Source: CAVZMO01 sp963776195
GTDB lineage: Bacteria > Nitrospirota > Thermodesulfovibrionia > Thermodesulfovibrionales > SM23-35
Direction of reading: 5' to 3'
Assembly (NCBI GenBank): GCA_963776195.1
Contig: CAVZMO010000036.1
Location: 124,001 to 188,000 of the forward strand
Length of the DNA: 64,000 nt
In this document: in pieces, positions 16,985-26,224 of the stretch
How positions within the stretch are numbered: position 1 is the stretch's first letter
How the letters are laid out: every line of letters begins with the position of its first letter
Notes under the pieces: model-generated
Told to the model about the DNA's origin: nothing
What the model saw: the letters and a program-made list of their open reading frames with translations, nothing else
Database searches by the model: none
Position numbers and translations under genes: made by a program

Positions 16985-18963
16985 TGTGTGGAATAGCAGG
17001 CATCTTTCACATTTGTAGAGATGCGGAGATACCCAAAGATACCCTGAGAAGAATGGTTGCCATCCAAAACCATCGCGGTCCCGATGGTTTTGGATTCTAT
17101 GTTGATAAACGGATAGGACTCGGACACGCGCGTTTGAGCATCATTGACTTGGATGGCGGATGGCAGCCAATCCATAATGAGGATAAGACTGTATGGATAA
17201 CCTTCAACGGCGAGATCTTCAATTATTTAGAGCTCAGGGAAGATCTCCTCAGAAAGGGTCATGAGTTTTATACAAGATCTGACACAGAGGTCATTGTCCA
17301 TCTTTATGAGCATTATGGAATAGATTGCCTAAAATATCTTAACGGTCAGTTCGCATTTGCCTTATGGGACAGAAATATCGAAAGACTCTTTCTCGCGAGG
17401 GATAGAGTCGGTATAAGGCCGATATATTATTCATTTATTGACGGTTCCATAATCTTTGCCTCTGAAATTAAAGCCTTACTTACAGACCACAGGGTAAAAC
17501 GCGAGATAGACCCATTTGCGCTCGATCAGATATTTACATTCTGGACAACCATCCCTCCGAGAACGGCGTTTAGGGATGTCAATGAACTGCCTGCGGGGCA
17601 TTATCTCGTTGTAGAAGGTAAAAACTGGAAAGTAAAGGAATACTGGAATCTGGATTTTACGCCGTCTGGAAAAGCGAAGTCCGAGGCTGAATATGGGGAA
17701 CAGTTAAGAGAGTTGTTGATAGATTCAACGAGGATACAACTCAGGGCCGATGTCCCGGTTGGTGCTTATCTAAGCGGAGGTATCGATTCCGCTGTAATAA
17801 CAACTCTAATAAAGAAATATACAGATACACCACTTCGCACCTTTTCCGTCACGTTCCATGATGAGGCATATGACGAGAGCGTATATCAGAAAGAGGTGAT
17901 TGAATACCTGAAAACATACCATAGCGACATCAAATGCACATATTCTGATATCGGCAAAATATTTCCTGCAGTCATCTGGCATACGGAAAAACCGATATTA
18001 AGGACTGCACCGGCGCCGCTTTATCTTCTTTCTAAACTCGTCAGGGATCATGGTTATAAAGTTGTATTGACCGGTGAAGGCTCTGATGAAATCCTTGCAG
18101 GATATGATATTTTTAAAGAGACAAAGATACGAAGATTTATTGAAAGGTATCCCGATTCCAGGCTTAGGCCTCTGATTCTGAAACGGCTCTATCCTTATTT
18201 GAAAAATTCTCCGGTAAGATCCCTCAAGTATGCAGAAGCCTTTTTCAAGGTCGATGCTACGGCTTACCCTGCCCAATATTATTCGCATATACCGAGATGG
18301 ATTACAACAGAAAAGACAAAGGCTTTCTTCTCCGACGGTCTAAAGGAGACTTTGAGAGGTTACAGGAATACAGATGACCTTTCGGCTTTTATTTCTTCGG
18401 ATGTCTCTGAATATGAATATTTGTCACAGGCGCAATATATCGAGGCAAAGACTTTACTCCCCGGATATATACTATCTTCACAGGGCGACAGAGTTGCGAT
18501 GGCTCATTCGATAGAAGGCAGGTTTCCTTTCCTTGACCACCGGGTGATAGAGTTTTGCTGTAAGTTGCCACCGCACGTCAGGATGAGCGTCCTTAGAGAG
18601 AAACACATACTGAAAGAGAGCATGAAGGATTTGTTACCGCCATCAGTTATAAAAAGGACGAAACAGCCCTACATGGCGCCTGACTCAAAGAGTTTTTTTA
18701 ATGGTGAGAATCTGGATTACGTCGAGGAACTTCTTTCGGAGAAATACCTGCAAGATACGGGATATTTCGATCCGCGGAGTGTTTCTATGCTGATTAAGAA
18801 AGCCAGACAAAGTCCGATCCTCGGATTTAAGGATAACATGGCAGTCGTTGGCATCATTTCTACCCTGCTTTTGCATGATATGTTTGTGGAGAATTTTGAG
18901 TCAAAAAGCCGGGAGGCAATGAAACGGATAAAGGAGGATGAAAGTCGTGCAGTTAAAGTCTGA
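16984..18963 (+). CDS. asnB: Asparagine synthase-like amidotransferase, XrtA system
   Basis: 659 residues from GTG at 16984 (overlapping the PEP-CTERM stop). MCGIAGIFH gives the catalytic Cys2 of the class II glutaminase domain; NHRGPDGFG and the ARDRVGIRPIYY segment follow. The synthetase domain has the PP-loop LSGGIDSAVI and GEGSDEILAGYD. This class of protein (exosortase A-associated amidotransferase) is constant in XrtA loci and is thought to amidate a carboxyl group of the polysaccharide or its precursor, by analogy to AsnB. It overlaps the ACP gene, suggesting the two act together. Confidence 0.9.
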   Translation: MCGIAGIFHICRDAEIPKDTLRRMVAIQNHRGPDGFGFYVDKRIGLGHARLSIIDLDGGWQPIHNEDKTVWITFNGEIFNYLELREDLLRKGHEFYTRSDTEVIVHLYEHYGIDCLKYLNGQFAFALWDRNIERLFLARDRVGIRPIYYSFIDGSIIFASEIKALLTDHRVKREIDPFALDQIFTFWTTIPPRTAFRDVNELPAGHYLVVEGKNWKVKEYWNLDFTPSGKAKSEAEYGEQLRELLIDSTRIQLRADVPVGAYLSGGIDSAVITTLIKKYTDTPLRTFSVTFHDEAYDESVYQKEVIEYLKTYHSDIKCTYSDIGKIFPAVIWHTEKPILRTAPAPLYLLSKLVRDHGYKVVLTGEGSDEILAGYDIFKETKIRRFIERYPDSRLRPLILKRLYPYLKNSPVRSLKYAEAFFKVDATAYPAQYYSHIPRWITTEKTKAFFSDGLKETLRGYRNTDDLSAFISSDVSEYEYLSQAQYIEAKTLLPGYILSSQGDRVAMAHSIEGRFPFLDHRVIEFCCKLPPHVRMSVLREKHILKESMKDLLPPSVIKRTKQPYMAPDSKSFFNGENLDYVEELLSEKYLQDTGYFDPRSVSMLIKKARQSPILGFKDNMAVVGIISTLLLHDMFVENFESKSREAMKRIKEDESRAVKV

Positions 18964-19201
18964 TATCAGGAATTTTATTGTCGATAACTTCTTGTACGGG
19001 CAGCGTGATGGTCTTGAAGATGATGTTTCTCTTCTGGAGAAAGGGTTAATAGACTCCACAGGTGTACTCGAATTGGTTGCTTTTGTAGAGGGAAAATATG
19101 GAATATCCGTGGCCGATGAGGAACTGGTACCGGAGAATTTTGATTCCATAAGCAGGCTGTCGGATTTTATAACCCGAAAGACCGGAAGCCCGCAACTTTA
19201 A
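18947..19201 (+). CDS. Acyl carrier protein, XrtA operon
   Basis: About 84 residues. The phosphopantetheine site is GLIDSTGVLELV with Ser in IDSTG; helix 2 and 3 patterns fit ACP. The ATG at 18938 directly abuts AAGGAGG (18931-18937), too close for initiation; the GTG at 18947 is nine bases away and is the better start (MQLKSDIRNF). Overlaps the amidotransferase end. It would carry an acyl or aminoacyl group made by the AMP-ligase that follows. Confidence 0.85.
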   Translation: MQLKSDIRNFIVDNFLYGQRDGLEDDVSLLEKGLIDSTGVLELVAFVEGKYGISVADEELVPENFDSISRLSDFITRKTGSPQL

Positions 19202-19211
19202 CACTTGATCA

Positions 19212-20759
19212 ATGTCTATGTCCAGGCACACCTTAGTCAATCACTTTATAGAGTACAGCGTTCGGAAATGTCCTGATAAGGTTGCCCTTGTCCACCGGGA
19301 TAAAAGGCTGACCTACGCTGAGATAGATTCAATGGCAAACAGGCTTGCCGCTGATCTCATAGATAGGGGTGTCGAACGGGGTGACAGGGTTGCTGTCTTT
19401 ATGGATAATTCGGTAGAGGCAATAATATCAATATTTGCGGCATTAAAGGCAGGCGCAGCATTCATGATGATAAACTATACGACAAAGGCTGAAAAATTCG
19501 AGTATATAATGAATAACAGCAGAGCAAAGGCGATCTTAACTCAAAGCGCAAGGTTTGATATAATCAGCAACGTTAACTGCCCTTATCTGAAGACAGTAAT
19601 AATGGCTGGTTCGCATAACAGTGGTTTGTCATATATACCATACGAGGACATCATAAAATCCGACAGAAGTTCAACAGTAACATCAAAGTGCATTGACCGT
19701 GACCTTGCATCGATAATATATACATCCGGCTCAACCGGCAGTCCCAAAGGAGTCATGCTGTCGCATCTCAATATGGTATCCGCAGCCCATTCAATTACAA
19801 CCTATCTTGAGAATACCGAGGATGACGTTATCATCAACGTGTTGCCGATGTCTTTCGACTACGGGTTATATCAGATACTGATGGGTTTTAAAATTGGCGG
19901 GACTGTGGTTCTGGAAAAGTCTTTCACTTATCCCTATCAGGTGGTGGATACTATGATAAAGGAGAAGGTGACAGGCTTTCCGGGTGTGCCAACGATTTTT
20001 GCGCTGCTACTCAAGCTCAAGGATATGCATAAGTATGATTTTAGCTCCATAAGATATATAACAAATACAGCCGCAGCCTTGCCGACAAGCCACATAAAAA
20101 GGCTATGTGATCTGTTCCCACGTGCAAAGCTTTACTCCATGTATGGGCTTACGGAATGCAAGCGGGTTTCCTATCTCCCGCCTAAAGAGCTTAAGAGGAG
20201 GCCGACCTCTGTTGGAAAGGGTATGCCGAATGAAGAAGTCTATATTGTTAATGATAGAGGTGAAAAGGTTAGCCCGGGCGAAGTCGGCGAACTTGTCATA
20301 AGAGGATCTAATGTGATGATGGGATACTGGGAAATGCCGGAAGAAACGGGAAAATGCTTGAAGCCGGGAAAATATCCCGGTGAAACAGTCCTGCATACCG
20401 GAGACCTTTTCAGGATGGACGAAGAAGGTTACCTTTATTTTGTCGCGAGGAAAGACGATATCATCAAGTGCAAAGGGGAAAAGGTGAGCCCAAAGGAGAT
20501 AGAAAACGTCCTTTACAGCCTTGATGGTGTCATTGAGGCAGCGGTCGTCGGGGTTCCCGATCAGATATCGGGTCAGGCAATCAAAGCGTTCATTGCGTTC
20601 GAGGACGGATCAAAATTGACCGAAAAAGACATTTTGCTCTATTGCTCCCAGCATCTCGAGAATTACATGATACCTAAATATATTGTCATAAGAAATTCTC
20701 TTCCGAAGACTACCACCGGCAAAATCAGCAAAAGTTTGCTGGCTGAATCAATAAAGTAG
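19212..20759 (+). CDS. Acyl-AMP ligase, exosortase A system
   Basis: 515 residues of the ANL adenylating superfamily. P-loop-like A3 motif YTSGSTGSPKGV, A5 SMYGLTECKR, A7 TGDLFRMDEEGYLYF, A8 RKDDIIKCKGEKVSP, and the catalytic Lys of A10 in PKTTTGKIS. It matches the XrtA-associated AMP-ligase type (TIGR03098). With the ACP 11 bases upstream, it would activate a carboxylic acid as acyl-AMP and load it on the ACP, perhaps to acylate the polysaccharide. The substrate is unknown. Confidence 0.9.
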   Translation: MSMSRHTLVNHFIEYSVRKCPDKVALVHRDKRLTYAEIDSMANRLAADLIDRGVERGDRVAVFMDNSVEAIISIFAALKAGAAFMMINYTTKAEKFEYIMNNSRAKAILTQSARFDIISNVNCPYLKTVIMAGSHNSGLSYIPYEDIIKSDRSSTVTSKCIDRDLASIIYTSGSTGSPKGVMLSHLNMVSAAHSITTYLENTEDDVIINVLPMSFDYGLYQILMGFKIGGTVVLEKSFTYPYQVVDTMIKEKVTGFPGVPTIFALLLKLKDMHKYDFSSIRYITNTAAALPTSHIKRLCDLFPRAKLYSMYGLTECKRVSYLPPKELKRRPTSVGKGMPNEEVYIVNDRGEKVSPGEVGELVIRGSNVMMGYWEMPEETGKCLKPGKYPGETVLHTGDLFRMDEEGYLYFVARKDDIIKCKGEKVSPKEIENVLYSLDGVIEAAVVGVPDQISGQAIKAFIAFEDGSKLTEKDILLYCSQHLENYMIPKYIVIRNSLPKTTTGKISKSLLAESIK

Positions 20760-20827
20760 CTAATCCGACGCATTCACAGCCTGCCGAAAAAAAGCCGTTT
20801 GACATCATCTACGAGAAATCAGCAGCA

Positions 20828-21682
20828 ATGAATTCATTTAGAGATTTCATTTGCAGTTATGAAGTTTTTAAAAAAAGCGGAATGGAGAATCCTCTGTTCG
20901 AAACCTTGCGGCTCTTTGATCTCCTTTCAAACGGAAAAACAAGAGAGGTCTTGTCCATTTCCAGCAATAAAATTGTAGACGTCGCAAACATAGCTCAGAA
21001 GAGGCAGAAAGGCTTGCCGATGGAATATATCCTTGGCGAGGCCACTTTTATGGGGAGGTCGTTTTTTTGTACAAGAGATACGCTTATACCGACGGAAGAA
21101 ACAAGTCTGTTAGTCATGGCGGCTTACGATTTTATCGATAAGCGCCGGCAATCCGGCCTGGATACGCAGACAGTTATTGAGATCGGCACGGGGTGCGGTA
21201 ACATCGCTGTATCACTGGCTCATCTCTGTGAAGAGAATGTCAAAATTCTTGCTTCAGACGTGAGTCCGGCCGCAGTGGAAATTGCCGGAAAGAATGTTCA
21301 TAGATTTAATGTGCAAAAAAGGGTCTCACTCTTTCGCGGGGATCTCTTCGAGCCGTTTAGGGCATATCAGGGTAAAGTAGACGTGGTAATCTGCAATCCT
21401 CCTTACATACCGACTACTTCCCTGAAAAAATTATCCGCTGAAATCATTGACTACGAACCAATCGTTGCGCTTGATGGCGGCCCCTATGGTATTGGTTTTT
21501 TCCGCAAACTTATGAATGGCGCCCTGACTGTTCTGAAGCATGACGGGATACTCGTATTTGAAATAGGAGAGAAACAGGAGAAATTGATAGGAAGACTATT
21601 TGATAAGAATGCCTCTTACAAAGAAATTGAGTATTTCAAATATGGTGAACATGTGAGAGTCGTGAGCGCCGTCAGGAAATAG
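20828..21682 (+). CDS. PrmC/HemK-like methyltransferase in XrtA operon
   Basis: 284 residues. N-terminal helical domain plus GEATFMGRSFF and RDTLIPTEET, then SAM-binding EIGTGCGNIAVSL and the substrate motif NPPYIP. These are PrmC hallmarks (N5-glutamine methylation of release factors). However, it sits inside a polysaccharide operon, so it may be a paralogue acting on another amide, such as the product of the neighbouring amidotransferases. Cannot be settled without a genome-wide search for a second prmC next to prfA. Confidence 0.75.
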   Translation: MNSFRDFICSYEVFKKSGMENPLFETLRLFDLLSNGKTREVLSISSNKIVDVANIAQKRQKGLPMEYILGEATFMGRSFFCTRDTLIPTEETSLLVMAAYDFIDKRRQSGLDTQTVIEIGTGCGNIAVSLAHLCEENVKILASDVSPAAVEIAGKNVHRFNVQKRVSLFRGDLFEPFRAYQGKVDVVICNPPYIPTTSLKKLSAEIIDYEPIVALDGGPYGIGFFRKLMNGALTVLKHDGILVFEIGEKQEKLIGRLFDKNASYKEIEYFKYGEHVRVVSAVRK

Positions 21683-21745
21683 AGGTAGGGTCTGCAGTTG
21701 TGCTTCAAATTAGTGATATACCGAATATGAGAGAAGAAGAGCGTC

Positions 21746-22771
21746 ATGGTTAACAAGATAGATCAGCCGATAATTTGTACGCGGTGTATTTTGCCTGAGA
21801 CTTTTCCCGGCATTAGTTTTAATGCCGAAGGTGTTTGCAACTTCTGCCTGAAATTTACGAGAAATGAAGAGGCAATGGCTGAAGAGAAAAAGAGGTATGG
21901 GCAGAAATTTATAGGCCTGCTCAATGATCTGATGGGGCGGACAGAAGAGCGTTCATATGACATCCTGATGGCTTACAGCGGCGGTAAAGACTCGACCTAC
22001 ACAATGAGCCTGTTGAAACTGAAATATGGATTGCAGGTTCTGGCGGTGAGCTTTGATAACGGCTTCATATCAGAGATGGCAACTGATAATATTAAAAAAG
22101 TGACCGATAATCTCGGCATTGATCACGTCTTTTTCAAACCGAAATGGGAAATTTTGAAGAAAATCTTTTCGGCTGCCAAAGAACGGGAACTCTATTCTAA
22201 AAAATCTCTTGAAAGGGCGAGTACTATATGCACGTCCTGCATGGGAATGGTAAAGTCGGTTTGTTTGAAAATGTCGATAGAGCAGAACATTCCCTTAATA
22301 GGATATGGATGGTCTCCGGGACAGGCGCCTATACAATCTGCACTGATGAAAAATAACCCCGCTCTTTCGAGGATGGCCCAGCAGGCGGTTCTCAATCCGC
22401 TCAGGGAAGTTGCGGGAGAAGATATAGATGTCTATTTCCTTCAAGAGAGACATTATTCGGACCCGGAAAAGTTTCCCTACAATGTCCATCCTATGGCATG
22501 GGAGTTTTACAATGAAGAAATGATACTCAATGAAATCAAAAAGTATGGCTGGAAAGCGCCTGACGATACGGACAGCAACTCGACCAATTGCCTTTTGAAC
22601 GCCTATGCCAACGATATCCATCTCAAAAAATATAGATTCCACCCTTACGTGTGGGAAATAGCCAATATGGTAAGAGACGGGGTTATGTCAAGGAAAGAGG
22701 GATTTAATAAAATTTATTCAGAGCACTCTGCCGAACTTGTCGAAATAGCGAAAAGGAAACTCTACCCATAA
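21746..22771 (+). CDS. PP-loop N-acetyl sugar amidotransferase-like protein
   Basis: 341 residues. An N-terminal Cys pair set (CTRCILPE ... CNFC) likely binds zinc; the ATP PP-loop is AYSGGKDST; a further Cys pair CTSC lies near residue 155. This is the WbpG/PseA-like N-acetyl sugar amidotransferase type (TIGR03573), which in lipopolysaccharide pathways adds an amidine nitrogen to an acetamido sugar using ammonia from HisH/HisF-like partners. No HisH/HisF partner is nearby; ammonia might come from the Ntn domain of the amidotransferase at 17 kb. Stop overlaps the next start (TAATG). Confidence 0.75.
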   Translation: MVNKIDQPIICTRCILPETFPGISFNAEGVCNFCLKFTRNEEAMAEEKKRYGQKFIGLLNDLMGRTEERSYDILMAYSGGKDSTYTMSLLKLKYGLQVLAVSFDNGFISEMATDNIKKVTDNLGIDHVFFKPKWEILKKIFSAAKERELYSKKSLERASTICTSCMGMVKSVCLKMSIEQNIPLIGYGWSPGQAPIQSALMKNNPALSRMAQQAVLNPLREVAGEDIDVYFLQERHYSDPEKFPYNVHPMAWEFYNEEMILNEIKKYGWKAPDDTDSNSTNCLLNAYANDIHLKKYRFHPYVWEIANMVRDGVMSRKEGFNKIYSEHSAELVEIAKRKLYP

Positions 22772-23682
22772 TGCATTCATCTGATTGTATCTATAATGCT
22801 TTGACCATTGACGTTGAGGACTATTACATGGTATCAGCGTTTGCGGACACGGTAAAGTTCGAAAACTGGCATCAGTACGAAAGCCGTGTCGAGAGGAATA
22901 CGCACAGAATTCTCGACCTGCTTGATGAATATCAGGTCAAAGCGACTTTTTTTGTGCTTGGATGGGTTGCCGAGCACTTTCCCGATCTGGTGAAAGATAT
23001 TCAGAGGCGAGGGCACGAGGTGGCAAGCCACGGCTATAACCACAGGCTGGTATATGACCTTACGCCCGAGGATTTTAGGGCAGACGTGCGCATGTCAAAG
23101 GATATCTTGGAAGGCATCACGGGGCAGTCGGTTGTCGGCTACAGGGCGACAAGCTACACGATCATCAAAGAAACCCTCTGGGCGCTCGATATCCTTATAG
23201 AAGAAGGATTTATGTACGATTCAAGCATATTCCCCATACGCCACGACCGATACGGGTTGCCTGAGGCGGAACGCTTCCCTCACGTCATCGAAAGAGGGAA
23301 CGGACTTATTATTGAATTTCCTCCATCGACGTATCCCCTTTTTGGTCAGAAGATCCCGGTTGCAGGAGGGGGCTATCTCAGAATTATGCCGTTAAAGGCT
23401 ACGAAGGCCGCTATTAAAAGGATAAATGAGAAAGAGAAAAAGATGGCTGTAGTGTATTTCCATCCGTGGGAGGTCGATGTGGACCAGCCGCGACTCAACG
23501 GAACATGGAAGTCACAATTCCGCCATTACGTAAATCTTGACACTACCCTACCCAAACTGAGAACCCTTCTCAGTGAGTTCAAATTTCAGTCTATAAGTGA
23601 ATTTATCAGCAGCCCCGTGGGATATGACGTAACGGCGCCGCAGTCGACTTTTGTCTTACAAAAGATATCCGCCAGAGGATGA
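22771..23682 (+). CDS. XrtA system polysaccharide deacetylase
   Basis: 303 residues. NodB-fold motifs: motif 1 TIDVEDYYM (catalytic Asp and metal Asp), motif 2 HEVASHGYNHR (metal His pair), motif 3 GYRATSYTI, and late FHPWEVD. The C-terminal DUF3473 extension is typical of the PEP-CTERM locus deacetylase (TIGR03006). It would remove acetyl groups from GlcNAc-type residues of the exopolysaccharide; no signal peptide, so it probably acts on cytoplasmic lipid-linked precursor. Its stop is one base from the exosortase ATG. Confidence 0.92.
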   Translation: MHSSDCIYNALTIDVEDYYMVSAFADTVKFENWHQYESRVERNTHRILDLLDEYQVKATFFVLGWVAEHFPDLVKDIQRRGHEVASHGYNHRLVYDLTPEDFRADVRMSKDILEGITGQSVVGYRATSYTIIKETLWALDILIEEGFMYDSSIFPIRHDRYGLPEAERFPHVIERGNGLIIEFPPSTYPLFGQKIPVAGGGYLRIMPLKATKAAIKRINEKEKKMAVVYFHPWEVDVDQPRLNGTWKSQFRHYVNLDTTLPKLRTLLSEFKFQSISEFISSPVGYDVTAPQSTFVLQKISARG

Positions 23683-23683
23683 A

Positions 23684-25354
23684 ATGCTGGTAGATTATCT
23701 TCGATCTTTGGGGTTCGGTAAACCAGACAAGTCAGTGAGTTGCGCCGATGTGCCAGCACGCAGTTCATTGACCGGCGTTTGGGCCATGCTTGCTATTCTT
23801 GCCGCCGCATTTGTCCTTATGTACCTCGATACCTTCGCTTCCCTTATCAGAGAGTGGTCTGCGCGAGACGATTATTCACACGGATTTTTGATACCCTTTA
23901 TCAGCCTATATTTCGCCTGGTCAGATAGGCAGCGGTTCAAACAAATCCAGGTTCAGCCACATATTCCGGGCGGTCTTGCGGTCCTTATCATAGGCGTTCT
24001 TACGCTTGTTCTCGGCAAAGTTGGTGGAATTATCGCGGCCCAACAATTTTCACTATTAATCATCTTGCCGGGATTGGTCTTACTTCTGACAGGCGCGCGG
24101 TTTCTACGCGCCCTTGCCTTGCCGCTGGGGTATCTTGTTTTAATGATACCCACGGCGCTGGATGCCGCTATCGGCTGGACGCACTGGCCGTTCCAGCTTT
24201 TTACGGCAAAAACCGCATCAATTCTATTTGCGTTCGTCAATATTCCTGTTTACCAGCACGCCCAATACCTCGAATTGCCGAACGGAATCCTTGAGGTCGC
24301 CAACGCATGCAGTGGAGTAAGGTATCTCGTTTCGATAGTTGCCATCGGTATCCCCCTTGCCGTTTTAACACAAAAAACTGTTGCTCGAAGGATATTGCTT
24401 ATAGCGCTCGCCCTTTTAATAGGAATTATCGCAAACCCGATCCGGGTCACCCTTATCGGCATTTGGTCATACAGTGCGGGTGAAATTACCCATGGGCCGC
24501 TCCATATCTTTCAGGGACTCTTTGTTTCCATGGTAGGAGTTATCTCCCTGTTCCTATTTGCCCGGATCCTTTCTCGTCTCCCTTCTGCAGCTCATTCCGC
24601 CTCCCCTTCAAGCAAGGCGAAACGACAGTTTGATCAGAATGAGATGAGTGTCGAAAAGAATAACCCCGGTATTGAGGTGGGAACGTATCGGGGACAAATG
24701 AAGCGATTTCGGACGGCGTGGCTCGCTTCGCTCGCAGTCTTCGTTGCGGCAGGCCTCTTCTTAATTATGTACAAGCCGGCGCCGGTTCCGCTCGGGAAAG
24801 ACCTGCACGACTTCCCCGTTGCCATAGGACAGTGGCGGACTGTGAGTGAAGGCAACGATAATGGAATCCCGCTGCCGCCTGGGGCAGATAGCGTATTAAC
24901 TAGGACTTATAGAAACGACCAGGGAAAAGAACTGAATCTATATATTGGGTATTTCGCTTTCCAGATCCGTGACAAACAGTTAGTCCACTGGAACATGCGG
25001 AAGATATATGATAACCGTCAAGAGATAACTGTGCCTGTTATGTCCGGCTCTACCGTGAGGGTCAACGGCACTGCTCTTCAGGGAGGGGTAAAACAAATCC
25101 GGGTTTTGTATTGGTATTATCTGGATGGCAAGATCGTTGCCAGCCCGTACAGGGCAAAAATCATGACTGCCGTGAACTTGCTCTTTCTCAATAAGTCGAA
25201 TGGCGCCATCGTGATCATATCGGGCAATGTAAAGGGTGACCGCAATGCGGATATCCTACTCAGTGATGAAGTTGAATTTGCGCGGAATCTTTTCTCTGCA
25301 CTGTCCCTATACTTTCTTGAAAATAAGGATATTGGAGGCGCCTATGTTCTTTAA
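23684..25354 (+). CDS. xrtA: Exosortase A fused to EpsI domain
   Basis: 556 residues from ATG 23684, preceded by GAGG; an upstream in-frame TTG overlaps the deacetylase and is unlikely. About eight membrane helices. The exosortase catalytic triad is visible: Cys in ANACSGVRYL (about residue 209), Arg in NPIRVTLIG (254) and His in ITHGPLH. DDYSHGFLIPFISLY is the N-terminal signature. After residue 340 the EpsI domain begins (FPVAIGQWR ... WYYLDGKIV). Exosortase cleaves PEP-CTERM proteins at the inner membrane and is thought to transfer them to a lipid-linked glycan; EpsI is of unknown role. Its stop overlaps the next gene by 11 bases. Confidence 0.95.
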   Translation: MLVDYLRSLGFGKPDKSVSCADVPARSSLTGVWAMLAILAAAFVLMYLDTFASLIREWSARDDYSHGFLIPFISLYFAWSDRQRFKQIQVQPHIPGGLAVLIIGVLTLVLGKVGGIIAAQQFSLLIILPGLVLLLTGARFLRALALPLGYLVLMIPTALDAAIGWTHWPFQLFTAKTASILFAFVNIPVYQHAQYLELPNGILEVANACSGVRYLVSIVAIGIPLAVLTQKTVARRILLIALALLIGIIANPIRVTLIGIWSYSAGEITHGPLHIFQGLFVSMVGVISLFLFARILSRLPSAAHSASPSSKAKRQFDQNEMSVEKNNPGIEVGTYRGQMKRFRTAWLASLAVFVAAGLFLIMYKPAPVPLGKDLHDFPVAIGQWRTVSEGNDNGIPLPPGADSVLTRTYRNDQGKELNLYIGYFAFQIRDKQLVHWNMRKIYDNRQEITVPVMSGSTVRVNGTALQGGVKQIRVLYWYYLDGKIVASPYRAKIMTAVNLLFLNKSNGAIVIISGNVKGDRNADILLSDEVEFARNLFSALSLYFLENKDIGGAYVL

Positions 25355-26183
25355 AATAATGAAGACTTTAATATGCGCGATGTTTTTTTCAGCGATGGTT
25401 GCCGCCTGTAAGGGTGGCAGTATAACCGATCAAGGAGCGAGCTATAACATGTTGAACAAAGTGCCACTATCACAATGGCAAAAACTTTCCGAAAAGCGGA
25501 TATTTTTTGGACATCAATCTGTGGGCTATAACATCATGGAGGGTGTAAATGACATTTTAAAGGAGCATCCCGGTATTGCGGTGAAGTTGACTGAGACGAA
25601 CGATCCCAGGGTGTTTGATGCGCCAATTTTCGCTCATTCCCAACTCGGGGAAAACGGAGATTCACGGTCCAAAATAGACGCATTTGTGGCTCTTATGGGT
25701 CAAGGTCTGGGTAACAGAGTGGACTTGGCATTCTTCAAATTCTGCTTCGTTGATGTGACGGGCGGCACCGATATACAGAAGGTCTTCAACTATTATGTTC
25801 AGAAGATGGAGTATCTTGAACAGAAATACCCGAAAACGACTTTCATTCATGTCACGGTCCCCCTCACTATCGTGCAGTCAGGTCCTAAAGCCTGGATAAA
25901 GAGGCTAATAGGGCGTTATCCCGACGGCTATTCCGACAATGTGAAACGGAACGAGTATAATGAACTGCTGCGAAAGCGCTATTCGGGAAAAGAACCCATT
26001 TTTGATCTTGCAAAGGCAGAATCGCTTCTACCTGACGGCAGATATGCGAACTTTACACAAGGGGGGCGGGCATTCGACTATCTCCCTCAGGAATACACCA
26101 CCGACGGGGGTCACCTGAACGAAAAAGGCAGGCAGATAGTCGCACAGCATCTGCTTTTATTATTGGCAAATCTGTCGCAATGA
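25344..26183 (+). CDS. SGNH-like lipoprotein next to exosortase
   Basis: 279 residues from ATG 25344, with GGAGG eight bases ahead; the frame opens earlier inside xrtA but that is not used. Lipoprotein signal: basic start, hydrophobic stretch, VAAC. Mature part has FFGHQSVGYNI near the N-terminus, a conserved TFIHVTVPLT strand and a C-terminal DGGHLNEKGRQ with Asp/His as in SGNH/GDSL hydrolases. The usual GDS serine motif is not evident (GHQSVG instead). Candidate O-acetyl modifying or deacetylating enzyme of the periplasmic polysaccharide; inference. Confidence 0.65.
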   Translation: MFFKIMKTLICAMFFSAMVAACKGGSITDQGASYNMLNKVPLSQWQKLSEKRIFFGHQSVGYNIMEGVNDILKEHPGIAVKLTETNDPRVFDAPIFAHSQLGENGDSRSKIDAFVALMGQGLGNRVDLAFFKFCFVDVTGGTDIQKVFNYYVQKMEYLEQKYPKTTFIHVTVPLTIVQSGPKAWIKRLIGRYPDGYSDNVKRNEYNELLRKRYSGKEPIFDLAKAESLLPDGRYANFTQGGRAFDYLPQEYTTDGGHLNEKGRQIVAQHLLLLLANLSQ

Positions 26184-26224
26184 TATCGTGACGCGCCTTT
26201 CAGGGCACTCGATCAGAATCGACT

